From positions 124,001-188,000 of the forward strand of contig NZ_JAOQNG010000003.1 of assembly GCF_025961225.1 (NCBI RefSeq): a stretch of 64,000 bases of DNA, read 5' to 3'. Of the stretch, positions 7,205-16,778 are shown piece after piece. Source of the stretch: Azospirillum canadense (GTDB lineage: Bacteria; Pseudomonadota; Alphaproteobacteria; Azospirillales; Azospirillaceae). Below the pieces are notes generated by a model. The model did not search any database. It saw only the letters and a list, made by a program, of their open reading frames with translations, and was not told the DNA's origin. Every line of letters begins with the position of its first letter. Within the stretch, counting starts at the first letter, position 1. A program made the position numbers and the translations under genes.

Positions 7205-8443
7205 ATGGGCCAGTTCTTACCGACCGACATCATCATCGGCGTCGATACCCACAAGCACACCCACGCTGCCGTGGCCATCACCGGGCTCGGCGCCCGCATC
7301 GCGGAACTAACGATCCAAGTTGGCCGGGACGGCTACCGTGAACTTGAAGCCTGGGCCTTGTCGCTTGGCACGGTCGGTGCCTTCGGCATTGAGGGCACCG
7401 GCTCGTATGGTGCCGGCCTGGTGCGAGCCCTTCGTGACAATGGCCATGTTGTCCACGAGGTCACCCGTCCGGACCGTCAGTTGCGTCATCAGCACGGAAA
7501 GACCGACCACCTCGACGCCGAAGGCGCGGCTCGCGCTGTGCTCGGTGGCCGGGCCCGCGGCCTGCCCAAGGCGGGAACCCGTCAGGTTGAGATGATCCGC
7601 CACCTGAAAGTGGCCCGCGACACAGCGGTCAAGGCGCGCACTCAGGCGATGCTGACGCTGAAGGCCATCATCGTCGGTGCGCCGGCCGCCCTGCGCGAGC
7701 AGATCGAGGCGCTCACAGGCAAGATGACGCTGATCCGTTCCCTGGCCGCCCTGCGGCCGGGCCCAATCACCTCCACGACGGCCTCGGCCAAGGCCAGTCT
7801 ACGCGCTATTGCCCGGCGTTGGCTCGACCTTGATGCCGAAATCAAAGCCCATGATGCCCATCTCGAAGACCTAGTCGGCCGATGCGCCCCGACGATGATC
7901 CAAGCCCATGGCATCAAAACCGGCACGGCGGCGGAGATGCTCATCCTCGCCGGCGATAATCCAGAACGGATCCGCTCGGAAGCGGCCTTTGCTAAGCTCT
8001 GCGGCGTCTGCCCGATCCCGGCGTCGAGCGGCAAAACCAGCCGGCACAGGCTCAATCGCGGTGGACACCGACAGGCCAATGCGGCCCTTTATCGGGTGGT
8101 CGTCGTGCGCATGCGCGCCCACCAACCCACCCTCGCTTACGTCCGGCGCCGGACGGCCGAGGGCAAGAGTAAGCCGGAGATCATCCGCTGCCTCAAGCGC
8201 TTCGTGGCACGAGAAATCTTCGGGTATCTCTGCGGCCCTCGCCGAGGAGTTTCCCCAGAGAACACCGCGGCATTGTTCAGATCGCGTCCCACCGCGTGGT
8301 GTCTGAGGCGTGAGGCTGGCCCGCCGGAGCGCTCCCCCATAGCTGGCGCAGGCGGGCCGGCCGTTCGGGAGCGGCGGTCACCGTGTTCTTCGGCTAAGTT
8401 GAGGTTGCTTAACGACCATCAACCAAGACGGAGACCACGATGA
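7205..8443 (+). pseudogene. IS110-family transposase, C-terminal end replaced by IS256 sequence
   Basis: The protein has an N-terminal DEDD RuvC-like domain (IIGVDTHKHTHAAVAI, AFGIEGTGSYG, KTDHLDAEGAARA) and a C-terminal transposase_20 domain (FAKLCGVCPIPASSGKTSRH, NRGGHRQANAALY, the region of the essential serine). A GGAG ribosome site precedes the ATG. The IS256 element begins at 8280, so roughly the last 55 codons of the frame read into that element and are not native. The native part reaches IIRCLKRFVAREIFGYL, near the usual end of the family, so only a short tail and the element's right end are lost. Activity is doubtful. Confidence 0.85.
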
Positions 8444-9705
8444 CCGAGGACAGGATCGCTCTTCAGGAGCTGATTGGGAAGAGCGCCGATGCCGACTTTC
8501 TGCGCGAGATGGTCGGCTTCGCCGCCCAGCGCCTGATGGAGCTGGAGGTGGAGAGCCTGTGCGGCGCCGGGTATGGCGAACGCAGCGAGGACCGCCAGAC
8601 CAAGCGCAACGGCTACCGGGAGCGGACCTGGGAGACGCGCGCCGGGGCCATCGACCTGCGCATCCCCAAGCTGCGGCGCGGCTCCTACTTCCCGGCCTTC
8701 CTGGAGCCGCGCCGCACCGCGGAGAAGGCGCTAATCGCGGTGATTCAGGAGGCCTACGTGCAGGGCATCTCGACGCGCAACGTCGATGATCTGGTCAAGG
8801 CGATGGGCATGACCGGCATCTCCAAGAGCCAGGTCAGCCGCCTGTGCCAGGACATCGACGAGCGCGTGCAGGCGTTCCTGAACCGGCCGCTGGAAGGCGA
8901 CTGGCCCTTTGTGTGGCTGGATGCGACCTACGTGAAAGTGCGCCAGGACGGCCGCATCGTCTCGCTCGCCGCCATACTGGCCATCGGCGTCAACAGCGAT
9001 GGCCGGCGCGAGGTGCTGGGGCTCGGCCTCGGGCTGTCGGAAGCCGAGACCTTCTGGACCGATTTCCTGCGCACCCTCACCCGCCGGGGCCTACGCGGCG
9101 TAAAGCTGGTGATCGCCGATGCGCATCTCGGGCTGAAGGCCGCCGCTTCCAAGGTGCTGGGCGCCACACTTCAACGCTGTCGTGTTCATTGCATGAGGAA
9201 TCTCCTCGCCTGCGTCGGCAAGGCGCACCAGACGATGGTCGCGGCCACCATTCGCACCGCCTTTGCCCAGGAGACCGCTGAGGCGGCGCATGAGCAGTGG
9301 CGCCGGGTGGCCGACAGCCTGCGGCCGCGCTTTTCCAAGCTGGCGGCGCTGATGGACGAGGCGGAGTTCGACGTGCTGGCCTACATGAAGTACCCCAAGG
9401 ACCTGCGCACCAAATTGCACAGCACGAATCCTCTGGAGCGGCTGAATGGCGAGATCAAGCGGCGCACCAACGTCGTCGGCATCTTCCCTGGCGAAGGGGC
9501 GGTTGTGCGCCTCGTCGGCGCCTTGCTGCTGGAGCAGCATGATGAATGGGCGGTGGCCCGGCGCTACATGACCATGGAAAGCCTGGCCGAGCTGTGCCAC
9601 CCTCACACCCCTGATCCGCTGTCCATCGCAGCGGAGTAGACCGGCGGCCTCAACCCGCCGAAGAGCACAGAGGCCCCCTCAGACACCACGCCTCGGGGCA
9701 CGATC
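8280..9705 (+). mobile_element. IS256-family insertion sequence, copy 1
   Basis: This 1426-bp element has the same sequence as far as I compared, and the same encoded protein, as the inverted copy at 50838-52263. Comparing the flanks of both copies sets the ends: left GATCGCGTCCC...GTGGTGTCTGAG and right CTCAGACACCAC...GGGGCACGATC, an imperfect ~28-bp terminal inverted repeat. Unlike copy 2, the 8 bp on its two sides differ (ATTGTTCA and GCGGTTTT), so there is no target duplication. It cuts the end of an IS110 transposase on the left and the end of a Tn3-type resolvase on the right, which suggests an adjacent deletion or recombination after insertion. Confidence 0.9.
8440..9639 (+). CDS. IS256-family transposase
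   Basis: This 399-residue mutator-type transposase starts at an ATG within IS256 copy 1. The DDE core is visible: VWLDATYVKVR (D161), VIADAHLGLK (D227) and NPLERLNGEIKRR (E333/E338 region), with the conserved C/H region RCRVHCMRNLL between the second Asp and the Glu. Family length is about 400, so it is complete. The protein is identical to the one at 50904-52103. Confidence 0.95.
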   Translation: MTEDRIALQELIGKSADADFLREMVGFAAQRLMELEVESLCGAGYGERSEDRQTKRNGYRERTWETRAGAIDLRIPKLRRGSYFPAFLEPRRTAEKALIAVIQEAYVQGISTRNVDDLVKAMGMTGISKSQVSRLCQDIDERVQAFLNRPLEGDWPFVWLDATYVKVRQDGRIVSLAAILAIGVNSDGRREVLGLGLGLSEAETFWTDFLRTLTRRGLRGVKLVIADAHLGLKAAASKVLGATLQRCRVHCMRNLLACVGKAHQTMVAATIRTAFAQETAEAAHEQWRRVADSLRPRFSKLAALMDEAEFDVLAYMKYPKDLRTKLHSTNPLERLNGEIKRRTNVVGIFPGEGAVVRLVGALLLEQHDEWAVARRYMTMESLAELCHPHTPDPLSIAAE

Positions 9706-10317
9706 GCGGTTTTGCTCCGAGCGGATGCGCTTGGTGATCTCTCCGACGATGCCGCGGCTGGCCTTGCCGTCGATCCTCTCGTGAATCTGCCGGATGCTGA
9801 GGGTGGTTGAGGCGGCGAGCGCCTCGATCTCGGTGACCACCGACCGCCGGATTGGCGGGCGGCCCAGGTGTTTGCCGCGCGCCCTGGCAGCCTTCATGCC
9901 GGCGGAGACGCGCTCGCTGATCAACGCAGATTCCAACTCAGCCATGGCCCCGATGATGGTGAACATGGCCCGACCCGCGGGGCTGTCGGTATCGACTTGG
10001 TCCTGGACGCTGATGAAGCGCACGCTGAGGTGCCGGAACTCCTCGAGCGCCATCAGCAGGTGGCGCGTGCTGCGGGCGAAGCGGTCGAACTTCCAGACGA
10101 GCACGCAGTCGAACTCACGCCGTCGCGCGGCGGCCATCAGCGCGTTGAGCCGCGGGCGTCCTTCGTGACGGCCGGACACGGCGACATCGCAGTAGTCGCC
10201 GACGATCACCAGACCGGCCCGCTCGGCGTATCCGCGCAACCCGTCGTATTGCAGGTCCGGCTTCTGATCGGCGGTCGAGACGCGCAGGTACAGCGCGGTG
10301 CGGCGGCCAGGGGGCAT
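9679..10317 (-). CDS. tnpR: Tn3-family resolvase, C-terminal end altered by IS256
   Basis: This serine recombinase has the nucleophile in LYLRVSTADQKPDLQ, the core VLVWKFDRFARSTRHLL, the E-helix start AELESALISERVSAGM and a C-terminal HTH region (TTLSIRQIHERIDGKAS). It is divergent from the Tn3-type transposase at 10432, the usual arrangement in one Tn3 subgroup, and would resolve cointegrates at a res site between the two genes. Codons below 9705 lie inside IS256, so the last 8 residues are IS-derived and some native tail may be missing. I prefer the ATG at 10317; a TTG at 10332 is possible. Confidence 0.85.
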   Translation of the reverse strand: MPPGRRTALYLRVSTADQKPDLQYDGLRGYAERAGLVIVGDYCDVAVSGRHEGRPRLNALMAAARRREFDCVLVWKFDRFARSTRHLLMALEEFRHLSVRFISVQDQVDTDSPAGRAMFTIIGAMAELESALISERVSAGMKAARARGKHLGRPPIRRSVVTEIEALAASTTLSIRQIHERIDGKASRGIVGEITKRIRSEQNRDRAPRRGV

Positions 10318-10431
10318 GACGGTCCCGTCCAATAAGGCATTCCTTTGCGGACAGGAAATCGATACTCCCTATCCCTTTGAAATCCTACCCGCCTTTTCGC
10401 CCCTTCGGCGCTGCCTTTTCCGGACACCCCA
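10318..10431. promoter_or_regulatory. Divergent promoter/res region of the Tn3-type element
   Basis: This 114-bp gap separates the divergent resolvase and transposase genes. In Tn3-family transposons this position holds the res site and both promoters. I could not delimit subsites by eye. Confidence 0.45.
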
Positions 10432-13404
10432 ATGACGGCCATGGACCGCACCGCTTACCCGCGCCCGGGGGAGCGATTGACTCGCGACGAACTCCAGACC
10501 CGGTATGACTTGAGCGAGGCGGATCATGCCTTCCTACGGGCCACCGCCCGCGGCGATGCGGGCCGCCTGACGCTGGCGACAATCCTGAAAACGCGCCTCG
10601 ACCTCGGGGTCTTTCCGGCGCTCGAGGAGATCGATGCCGGCATCGTCACGCATCTGGCCAAGCAGCTCGGTTTGGCGACCTCTCCGCCTCTCCTGCCCGA
10701 GGACGGCGGGAAGAGGACCCTTTACCGTTACCGCGCAACGGTTCGCGCCCATCTTGGGGGCGCATCCTATCCCGATGCCGGAGAGGCCCTGGTCACGAAC
10801 ACCGTACTCGAAGCGGCCGAAACCATGAGCGACCCCGCCGATCTGATCAATCGGGCCATCGAGGCGTTGCGTGGCGCAAGGATCGACTTGCCGGCGTTCA
10901 GCACCCTCGACCGGTTGGTCAACCACCTGCGCGGTCGGGTTCACGAACGGATGTACGGGCGGGTTGCGGCGCGGCTGTCGGCGGAAAACATGGCGGCGCT
11001 CGACGCGTTGCTGACGGTGCCGCCCGACGCCACCACCACACCCTTCACCCGTCTCAAGCAGACGCCCGGGCCGGCGCGCTTCGAAACCATCGCCCTGTGG
11101 ACCGACCGCCTCGGCTGGCTGACCGCTCTGCCCGATCCCGGGAAGTTGCTGGAGGGGATTTCCCACACCAAGCTTCGCCAATTCGCGGCGGAAGCCGCCG
11201 CCCTGGAACCTGGCGAGCTTCTGGACATGAGCCAGCAGGGCAAACGGCACACCCTGCTGCTCAGCCTGATCCGCCAGGCCCGCACCCGCTGCCGCGACGA
11301 GTTGATCGAGATGCTGATCCGCCGCGTTCGGCGCACCCAGGCGGCGGCCAAGGAGAGGCTCGCCGCCCTGCAGGACGAGAACCGCGAGCTCGAAGAACGG
11401 CTGATCGGCCTTTTCGGACGCGTGCTCGCCACGGCGAAAGCCGAGAACGCCGACGCCGCCTTTGGACGTCACGTTCGGATCCTGCTGACCGAGCAAGGCG
11501 GCATCGACCGCCTCACCGAGCAGTGCGAGACCGTCACTGCTTGGCACGGCAACAACGATCTGCCGTTGCTCTGGCCCATCCATGCCCGGACCCGAAGCCT
11601 GCTGTTTCGCCTGGTCGACCTGATGGACATACGGTCCGCGACCCAGGATCGCAGCCTGTTGGACGCATTGGCGATGGTAGTGGAGCACCGCCAGTCACGC
11701 CGCAACGACCTGCCGAACGACCTTGACCTCGGCTTCGCCTCGCAACGGTGGCGCAGCTTCGTCGTCAACCGCGGATCGGGGAGTCCGGCCATCGACCGGC
11801 GCGCCCTGGAGGTCTGCGTTTTCATTCACCTGGCCGACGCTCTTCAGGCTGGGGATGTGTACATCGTCGGCGCTGAGGCGTTCGCCGACTACCGCGACCA
11901 GTTGCTGCCCTGGCCGGAGTGTGCGCCACGGCTGGCTGCCTACTGTCGCCTTCTTGACATGCCGGAAAGCGCCGAGGCGTTCGTCGCCCGGCTGAAGGAC
12001 GAGTTGACCCGAACCGCCGCCGATGTGGACGCCGGCTTCTCCGACAATACCGAACTGTCGCTCGACGCCGACGGCACGCCCCATCTGAAAAAGCCGCGGG
12101 TGGCCCGCGAGCCGGACGGCTTGGCGGATTTCGAACGGGAAATTCGCGCCCGTATGCCCGAACGCCATCTGCTCGACATTCTCAAGCACACCGAGCACTG
12201 GAGCGGCTACACCCGCCACTTTGGCCCGCCGTCCGGTTCCGACCCCAAGCTGGCCAACGCCGTGCAGCGCTATCTCTTCGCCGTCTTCGGCTATGGCTGC
12301 AATCTCGGCCCCGTCCAGACCGCCCGCCACGCGCCCGACATCGCCACCGCGCAGGCGCTGCGCCGGATCAACGCCCAGCACATCAACGCCGACAAGCTGG
12401 AGGCGGCGATGGCCGACGTGATCGGCCAATACACCCGCTTCGGCCTGCCGCGTTGTTGGGGCGACGGCCGGGCGGCGATCGCCGACGGCACACACGTGAA
12501 GCTCCGCGAGAACAACCTGCTCGGTTCCCGCCACATCCGGTACGGCGGCTACGGCGGCATCGCCTACCACCACATCGCCGACAGCTACATCGCGCTGTTC
12601 ACCACCTTCATTCCCTGCGGTGTCTGGGAGGCGGTCCACATCCTCGACGCCCTTCTGAAGAACCGATCCGTCCTACAGCCGGATACCCTTCATGCGGATA
12701 CCCAGGGGCAAAGCGAGCCCGTCTTCGGTCTGTGCCGCCTTTTGGGCATCACGCTGTTGCCGCGCATGCGCAGTTGGGCCGACGTCGCCTTCTACCGCCC
12801 GGACAACGCCGTCCGATACCAGCACATCGAGGCTCTGTTCAGCCGCGAGATCGACTGGGCGCTGATCACCAAGCATTGGCCGGACATGATGCAGGTGGCG
12901 CTCTCGATCCAGGCCGGCCGGGTCCTGCCGTCGATGCTGCTGCGCAAGCTCGGCACCTACAGCCGGAAGAACCGCCTGTCCCGGGCGTTCCGTGAACTGG
13001 GCCGGGTCAAGCGCACGCTCTTTCTTTTACGCTTCATCTCCAACGCGGACATCCGCCAGAGCATCCACGCCGAGACGACCAAGATCGAATCCTACAACGA
13101 CTTTCTCGACTGGGTGTCCTTCGGCGGACCGGTGATCAAGAGCGGCGATCCGGTCGAGCAGGACAAGCAGCTCAAATACGCCAGCCTCGTCGCCAACACG
13201 ATCATGCTGTCCAACGTCACCGACCTGACCGCGGTTCTGTCCTCCATGGCCGCGGAAGGCATCGCCGTCACCCCGGACCTCGTCGCCCGCCTCAGCCCCT
13301 ACACACGTGAACACGTCCGCCGCTTCGGTCAGTACGTCCTCGACATGAACGACCTACCGGGGCCGCTCAATCCAACGCCCCTTCCCTTCGAAGTGCCCTT
13401 ATGA
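10432..13404 (+). CDS. tnpA: Tn3-family transposase
   Basis: This 990-residue protein has the length and layout of a Tn3 TnpA: an N-terminal DNA-binding DUF4158-like region (RDELQTRYDLSEADHAFL) and a C-terminal DDE domain with IADGTHVKLRENNLLGS (first Asp), TLHADTQGQSEPVFG (second Asp) and TTKIESYNDFLDWVSFGG (glutamate). It catalyses replicative transposition with the adjacent resolvase. The first ATG (10432) or the one at 10441 may be used; neither has a clear ribosome site. Recognisable 38-bp terminal repeats were not found on either side: the left is replaced by IS256 and the right runs into an IS1-type element, so the transposon is probably truncated even though the gene is complete. Confidence 0.92.
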   Translation: MTAMDRTAYPRPGERLTRDELQTRYDLSEADHAFLRATARGDAGRLTLATILKTRLDLGVFPALEEIDAGIVTHLAKQLGLATSPPLLPEDGGKRTLYRYRATVRAHLGGASYPDAGEALVTNTVLEAAETMSDPADLINRAIEALRGARIDLPAFSTLDRLVNHLRGRVHERMYGRVAARLSAENMAALDALLTVPPDATTTPFTRLKQTPGPARFETIALWTDRLGWLTALPDPGKLLEGISHTKLRQFAAEAAALEPGELLDMSQQGKRHTLLLSLIRQARTRCRDELIEMLIRRVRRTQAAAKERLAALQDENRELEERLIGLFGRVLATAKAENADAAFGRHVRILLTEQGGIDRLTEQCETVTAWHGNNDLPLLWPIHARTRSLLFRLVDLMDIRSATQDRSLLDALAMVVEHRQSRRNDLPNDLDLGFASQRWRSFVVNRGSGSPAIDRRALEVCVFIHLADALQAGDVYIVGAEAFADYRDQLLPWPECAPRLAAYCRLLDMPESAEAFVARLKDELTRTAADVDAGFSDNTELSLDADGTPHLKKPRVAREPDGLADFEREIRARMPERHLLDILKHTEHWSGYTRHFGPPSGSDPKLANAVQRYLFAVFGYGCNLGPVQTARHAPDIATAQALRRINAQHINADKLEAAMADVIGQYTRFGLPRCWGDGRAAIADGTHVKLRENNLLGSRHIRYGGYGGIAYHHIADSYIALFTTFIPCGVWEAVHILDALLKNRSVLQPDTLHADTQGQSEPVFGLCRLLGITLLPRMRSWADVAFYRPDNAVRYQHIEALFSREIDWALITKHWPDMMQVALSIQAGRVLPSMLLRKLGTYSRKNRLSRAFRELGRVKRTLFLLRFISNADIRQSIHAETTKIESYNDFLDWVSFGGPVIKSGDPVEQDKQLKYASLVANTIMLSNVTDLTAVLSSMAAEGIAVTPDLVARLSPYTREHVRRFGQYVLDMNDLPGPLNPTPLPFEVPL

Positions 13405-13564
13405 CCTATTTTTACACGTATCTTGGACGAACCCGAGAAGGATCAATCGCCTACAACTCTGCCCCTTCGCGGACGACCTGTGCGCCAATGACATGGTCGG
13501 CGCCGACCGTAGTGCGCGGACGCGGCGTTGGCGACGGCTCGCACGCTGACGCGAAATCCGGGAA

Positions 13565-13585
13565 GGTGTCACGGGGTAACGACGC
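13565..13585 (+). repeat. Left terminal inverted repeat of the IS1-type element
   Basis: This 21-bp end matches the reverse complement of 14366-14386 at 20 of 21 positions. Confidence 0.85.
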
Positions 13586-13588
13586 AGT

Positions 13589-14326
13589 TTAGGCAAGAGC
13601 CTTGCGCTGGAGCGAAATGCCGGGAAGCCGGTGCATTTCTGGCCGGGCCTCATCGTTGCCATTGAGTTGGGCAAACAGGGCCATACGGCGGTTCACCATG
13701 GCCTTGCTCTTGGAGACGATGATCGACTTGCGGCGGCAGGTTCCGACCCAATGCCGCTGGCGGCCATTGTTGCGCTCCAGGGCGACACTCTGGTCCTTGC
13801 CCTGATAATGCCGCCCGATCGGGAGAACCGTGTCGTAGACGGCGAACTGATCGGTGCAAAACAGGCGTGCGCCCCAGCGTTGCAGACGCTCGTACAGACG
13901 CCGGAAGGTGGCTTCGTCGCGCTTGCCGCATTCCCAGTCGATCAGGCGTCCTCTGTCGCGGTCGTACGCCTTCCAGATCCAGAGTTTCTGCGCCTTGCAG
14001 CCGAGATAATGCCACATCTCGTCGATCTCGATGACGTTGGCCGGCTCCGGAATCGGCTTGGAGCAATGCCGGTCCACATACTGGCAGACCCAACGCAGCA
14101 CGGACTGGCCGGTCGTGCCGAGCAACTTGCCGACGGCGCGCAACGACAGCCCATGCCCGTACAGCGTCACCGCCGCTTGCTTCGTCGGCTCCGGCACCGT
14201 CGTGTCCGGCAGGCGCGTGAACTGGAAGCCGCACCTGCGGCACAACCAACGTTGTTTGCCCAGCACGTGGCCGGATTTCACCACCCGCACGCTGCCGCAG
14301 CGCGGGCACCACGGTCGTTCACCCAA
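13589..14326 (-). CDS. IS1-family transposase (single-frame type)
   Basis: This 245-residue protein has an N-terminal zinc-finger pair (CPRCGSVRVVKSG and WLCRRCGFQF), an HTH (GHGLSLRAVGKLLGTTGQSV) and the InsB catalytic domain (VIEIDEMWHYL, the first Asp; FCTDQFAVYD, the second Asp; ALERNNGRQRHW, the Glu/Asn region). In classical IS1 these parts are split over two frames joined by frameshifting; here they are one continuous frame. It looks complete. Confidence 0.92.
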   Translation of the reverse strand: MGERPWCPRCGSVRVVKSGHVLGKQRWLCRRCGFQFTRLPDTTVPEPTKQAAVTLYGHGLSLRAVGKLLGTTGQSVLRWVCQYVDRHCSKPIPEPANVIEIDEMWHYLGCKAQKLWIWKAYDRDRGRLIDWECGKRDEATFRRLYERLQRWGARLFCTDQFAVYDTVLPIGRHYQGKDQSVALERNNGRQRHWVGTCRRKSIIVSKSKAMVNRRMALFAQLNGNDEARPEMHRLPGISLQRKALA

Positions 14327-14365
14327 ATCGACCCTTCCTCGTAGAATGAGCCGATTACATGGGAT

Positions 14366-14386
14366 GCGTCGTTATCCCGTGACACC
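14366..14386 (-). repeat. Right terminal inverted repeat of the IS1-type element
   Basis: Partner of 13565-13585, with one mismatch. Confidence 0.85.
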
Positions 14387-14611
14387 CTCCGGAGCGGACC
14401 GTTCAGTGGATGGACGGGAGGTGCAGGTGCAACTCGTCGGGACTGAAATCCCGCATTTTCGGACGATGCTTACCCCAAGAGCCAGGCCCGACCGGATGAA
14501 TTCTTGGGTCAACCTGTGCGGTTGTCAGGATGGTGCGGCAAAGCGGGATGTTTCATTGCCATACTGTTGAATGATCGTGGCCCTGAATGACAGGTCATGA
14601 AAGGATGTCCC

Positions 14612-15133
14612 ATGACAACCGAAGCCAGCCTGAAGGTGTTGCTGATGCGCCTTCTGTCACCTGTCCTGCTGCCCCTCGTCGCTCTTCCTGTGAATGCGAG
14701 CGAACTCAGGATATCCGTCGACGGTATTCGCTCGCAGCATGGCAGTGTTCTGATCGGACTTTATGATAGTTTTAGCAGTTTCAATCGCGCCATCGCGCTG
14801 TCCGATAAGGATGGATTCCTCAATGATCCGAACCGCTTTGCCGCAGTGGCTCTGAGGGCCAACGCGGCGATGAAAAGTGCAGTGGTTTTCACAAATTTGT
14901 CCCCTGGACAATACGCCATCATCCTGTTTCATGACGAAAACGGGAATGGGAAACTTGATAAAAATGCTTTCGGCGTCCCAACCGAGCCCTATGGATTCAG
15001 CAATAATGCGCAAGGATTTCTTGGCCCTCCGGCCTTTGAAAAGGCCATGATGCAGATCGGCACCAGCAACAAAGATGTTCACATTGCCCTGGTCTTTCAT
15101 GGCGCATCAGGAGCATCCGGTGGAAATCCTTAG
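14612..15133 (+). CDS. Secreted DUF2141-family protein
   Basis: This 173-residue protein begins with a Sec signal peptide (about residues 1-31, LLMRLLSPVLLPLVALPVNA) and continues with a DUF2141 domain: LRISVDGIRSQHGSVLIGLY, then NLSPGQYAIILFHDENGNGKLD and a GVPTEPYGFSNNA block. The DENGNGKLD loop is a family hallmark and looks like a metal-binding loop. The family is periplasmic or surface-exposed with no established reaction. I chose the ATG at 14612 because AAAGGA is correctly spaced before it; one at 14597 is possible. It lies directly beyond the IS1-type element; nothing is recognised in 14387-14611. Confidence 0.82.
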   Translation: MTTEASLKVLLMRLLSPVLLPLVALPVNASELRISVDGIRSQHGSVLIGLYDSFSSFNRAIALSDKDGFLNDPNRFAAVALRANAAMKSAVVFTNLSPGQYAIILFHDENGNGKLDKNAFGVPTEPYGFSNNAQGFLGPPAFEKAMMQIGTSNKDVHIALVFHGASGASGGNP

Positions 15134-15291
15134 CCAGACGAGCCCCACGACCGGTCAGTCCTCTTGCGGTCTTGAGCGCTTCGGTTTCGATGCGATGGCT
15201 GGCGTCTCGGCGGACGTTGCCTGCTGGAACTGAGTTCTTCCGTGCCCGCATGAAAACGGGGGATCTCCTCCCGGATGCGTGAGAAGAAAAC

Positions 15292-16201
15292 ATGACGACA
15301 GATCGCTTCGAGCACCGCCGTTTCGGGTTTTGGCGCGACTGCATCACGCATCCTCTGCAAGGAGCGCTGCTCGGGCTGCTGATCGCCGTCACGCGCATGC
15401 TGCCCGTTGACGTGGCATCGGCCTTCGGCGGGTTCGTCGGCCGCACGATCGGCCCGCGGTTGCGCGCCAGTCGGCGCGCCGACCGGAATCTGGTCCGGGC
15501 GCTGCCGGACCTCGACCCCGCCGCGCGACAGCGGGTTGTTCGAGGGATGTGGGACAACCTCGGCCGGGTCATGTGCGAGTACCCGCACCTCCACCGGATC
15601 ATCGACGGCGGCCGTGTCGAGTTCGTCGACCTTGCGGGCCTTGGGGAACACCTGCACAACGGCCGGCCGGTGGTTTTCTTCGGTGCCCATCTCGCCAATT
15701 GGGAGTTGCTCGCCCCCTTCGCGGTCTCGCGTGGAATCGAGATGAGCGTCATCTATCGCAGCCCCAACAATCGCATTGCGGACCGGCTGGTTCGGCGCCT
15801 GCGCGGCACACCGGGCCTGAACCAGATCCGGAAGAGTTCCGCCGGCGCGCGCGAGGCCGTTCGCGCGGTCCGCAAGGGTGGCGTCCTTGCCCTTCTCGTG
15901 GATCAGAAGTTCAACGCCGGTATGCCGGTCCCATTTTTCGGCCAGGATGCGATGACCGCCCCGGCCGCGGCCCAGTTCGGGGTGCATCACGGCGCGATCC
16001 TGCTTCCAAGCCCGGGTGGAACGGCTGGGTGGCGCGCGCTTCCGGGTGACCCTCTACCCGCCGCTCAAGCGCCCACCGACCAGCCCTCCCGCACAGGCCG
16101 TCGACGTGACCATGCGGACGATCAATGGGATCGTCGAGGCCTGGGTTCGCGAGCGCCCGGAACAGTGGCTCTGGCTTCATCGCCGCTGGCCCAATCAATG
16201 A
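15292..16201 (+). pseudogene. Lipid A biosynthesis acyltransferase (LpxL/HtrB family), frameshifted
   Basis: The protein belongs to the Kdo2-lipid A acyltransferase family at the inner membrane. It has an N-terminal hydrophobic helix (GALLGLLIAVTRMLPV), the catalytic His-Asn region FFGAHLANWELLAPFAV, IYRSPNNRIADRLV, and LALLVDQKFNAGMPVPFFG. The first frame runs out of register at about 16005. Family sequence continues in the +2 frame as RVERLGGARFRVTLYPPL and ends in VEAWVRERPEQWLWLHRRW, the normal C terminus, with a stop at 16201. Removing one A from the AA at 16008-16009 would restore the gene. This is either a recent null mutation or a sequencing error. Confidence 0.85.
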
Positions 16202-16308
16202 GCGGGCGTTTTCTTGACGGTTGCGTTCGGAGGTGCAGGGGCTGACAATCACCGCCCGCAAACCACATTACGGACTCAGCTTCCGGTTGCCGCATGGGAT
16301 CATGGCCC

Positions 16309-16497
16309 CTAACCCAGTGCCGGAGGCGGATTTCCCTCGCCCCTGTTGAGCTGGGCAGCCATATCATCCGCTTCGTTGAGGCTGAGGTGATCTTGAGCCC
16401 GACCGTTGACGGATGCGACCTTTCCGCTGCACAAATCGATCACCATCCACCCCGTGCCGGTCCGGTCGATGGTGAAATCGTAGATGGGCTTGTTCAT
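16309..16497 (-). CDS. Small conserved-looking protein, Trp-Val-Asp family
   Basis: This 62-residue protein has the pattern TGWMVIDLCSGKVASVNG followed by LSLNEADDMAAQLNR. The same pattern (aromatic-hydrophobic strand, G-rich turn, then an Ala-rich helix ending in an Asn or Arg) is seen in the genes at 16494-16763 and 25034-25366, so these look like paralogues. It is predicted cytosolic, with no signal or membrane segment. Its ATG overlaps the stop of the upstream gene (ATGA), so the two are translationally coupled. No function is known. Confidence 0.65.
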   Translation of the reverse strand: MNKPIYDFTIDRTGTGWMVIDLCSGKVASVNGRAQDHLSLNEADDMAAQLNRGEGNPPPALG

Positions 16498-16763
16498 GTC
16501 AGCGCTCCTTTCGGGCGAGGACGGGCACCGCGGTGCCGCGGGTGCTCACTCAATTCCGATGGGCAACTCCGATGGGCAGGGTGCCGAACACTCTGGCGAT
16601 TGAAGAAGGCGGCCGATCGTTCCGCTTCGGCGAACGACAGGCCGCGTCGCAGAGGCTCGTCGACCATTTCACCATCATGAACGGCAGTGTTGACGACCAT
16701 CCAGCCATCATAATCGAACCGGGGCGCATACTTCGGCACAACGCCGTTTTTAAAAGATATCAT
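16494..16763 (-). CDS. Small protein, Trp-Val-Asp family, upstream partner
   Basis: This 89-residue protein contains YDGWMVVNTAVHDG and LSFAEAERSAAFFNR, which align with the pattern of the gene it overlaps. I chose the second of two tandem ATGs (16763) because AGGAG is better spaced for it. The last ~40 residues (from about RQSVRHPAHRSC) are Pro/Arg-rich and may be a degraded or unstructured tail. Function unknown. Confidence 0.5.
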   Translation of the reverse strand: MISFKNGVVPKYAPRFDYDGWMVVNTAVHDGEMVDEPLRRGLSFAEAERSAAFFNRQSVRHPAHRSCPSELSEHPRHRGARPRPKGALT

Positions 16764-16778
16764 CATGCTCCTAATGTG

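Larger units (their letters stand above)
13565..14386 (-). mobile_element. IS1-family insertion sequence
   Basis: This 822-bp element is bounded by 21-bp inverted repeats with one mismatch (13565-13585 and 14366-14386; ends read GGTGTCACGGG). It contains a single transposase frame, as in the single-ORF IS1 subgroup. I see no clear target duplication on the flanks. Confidence 0.85.
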
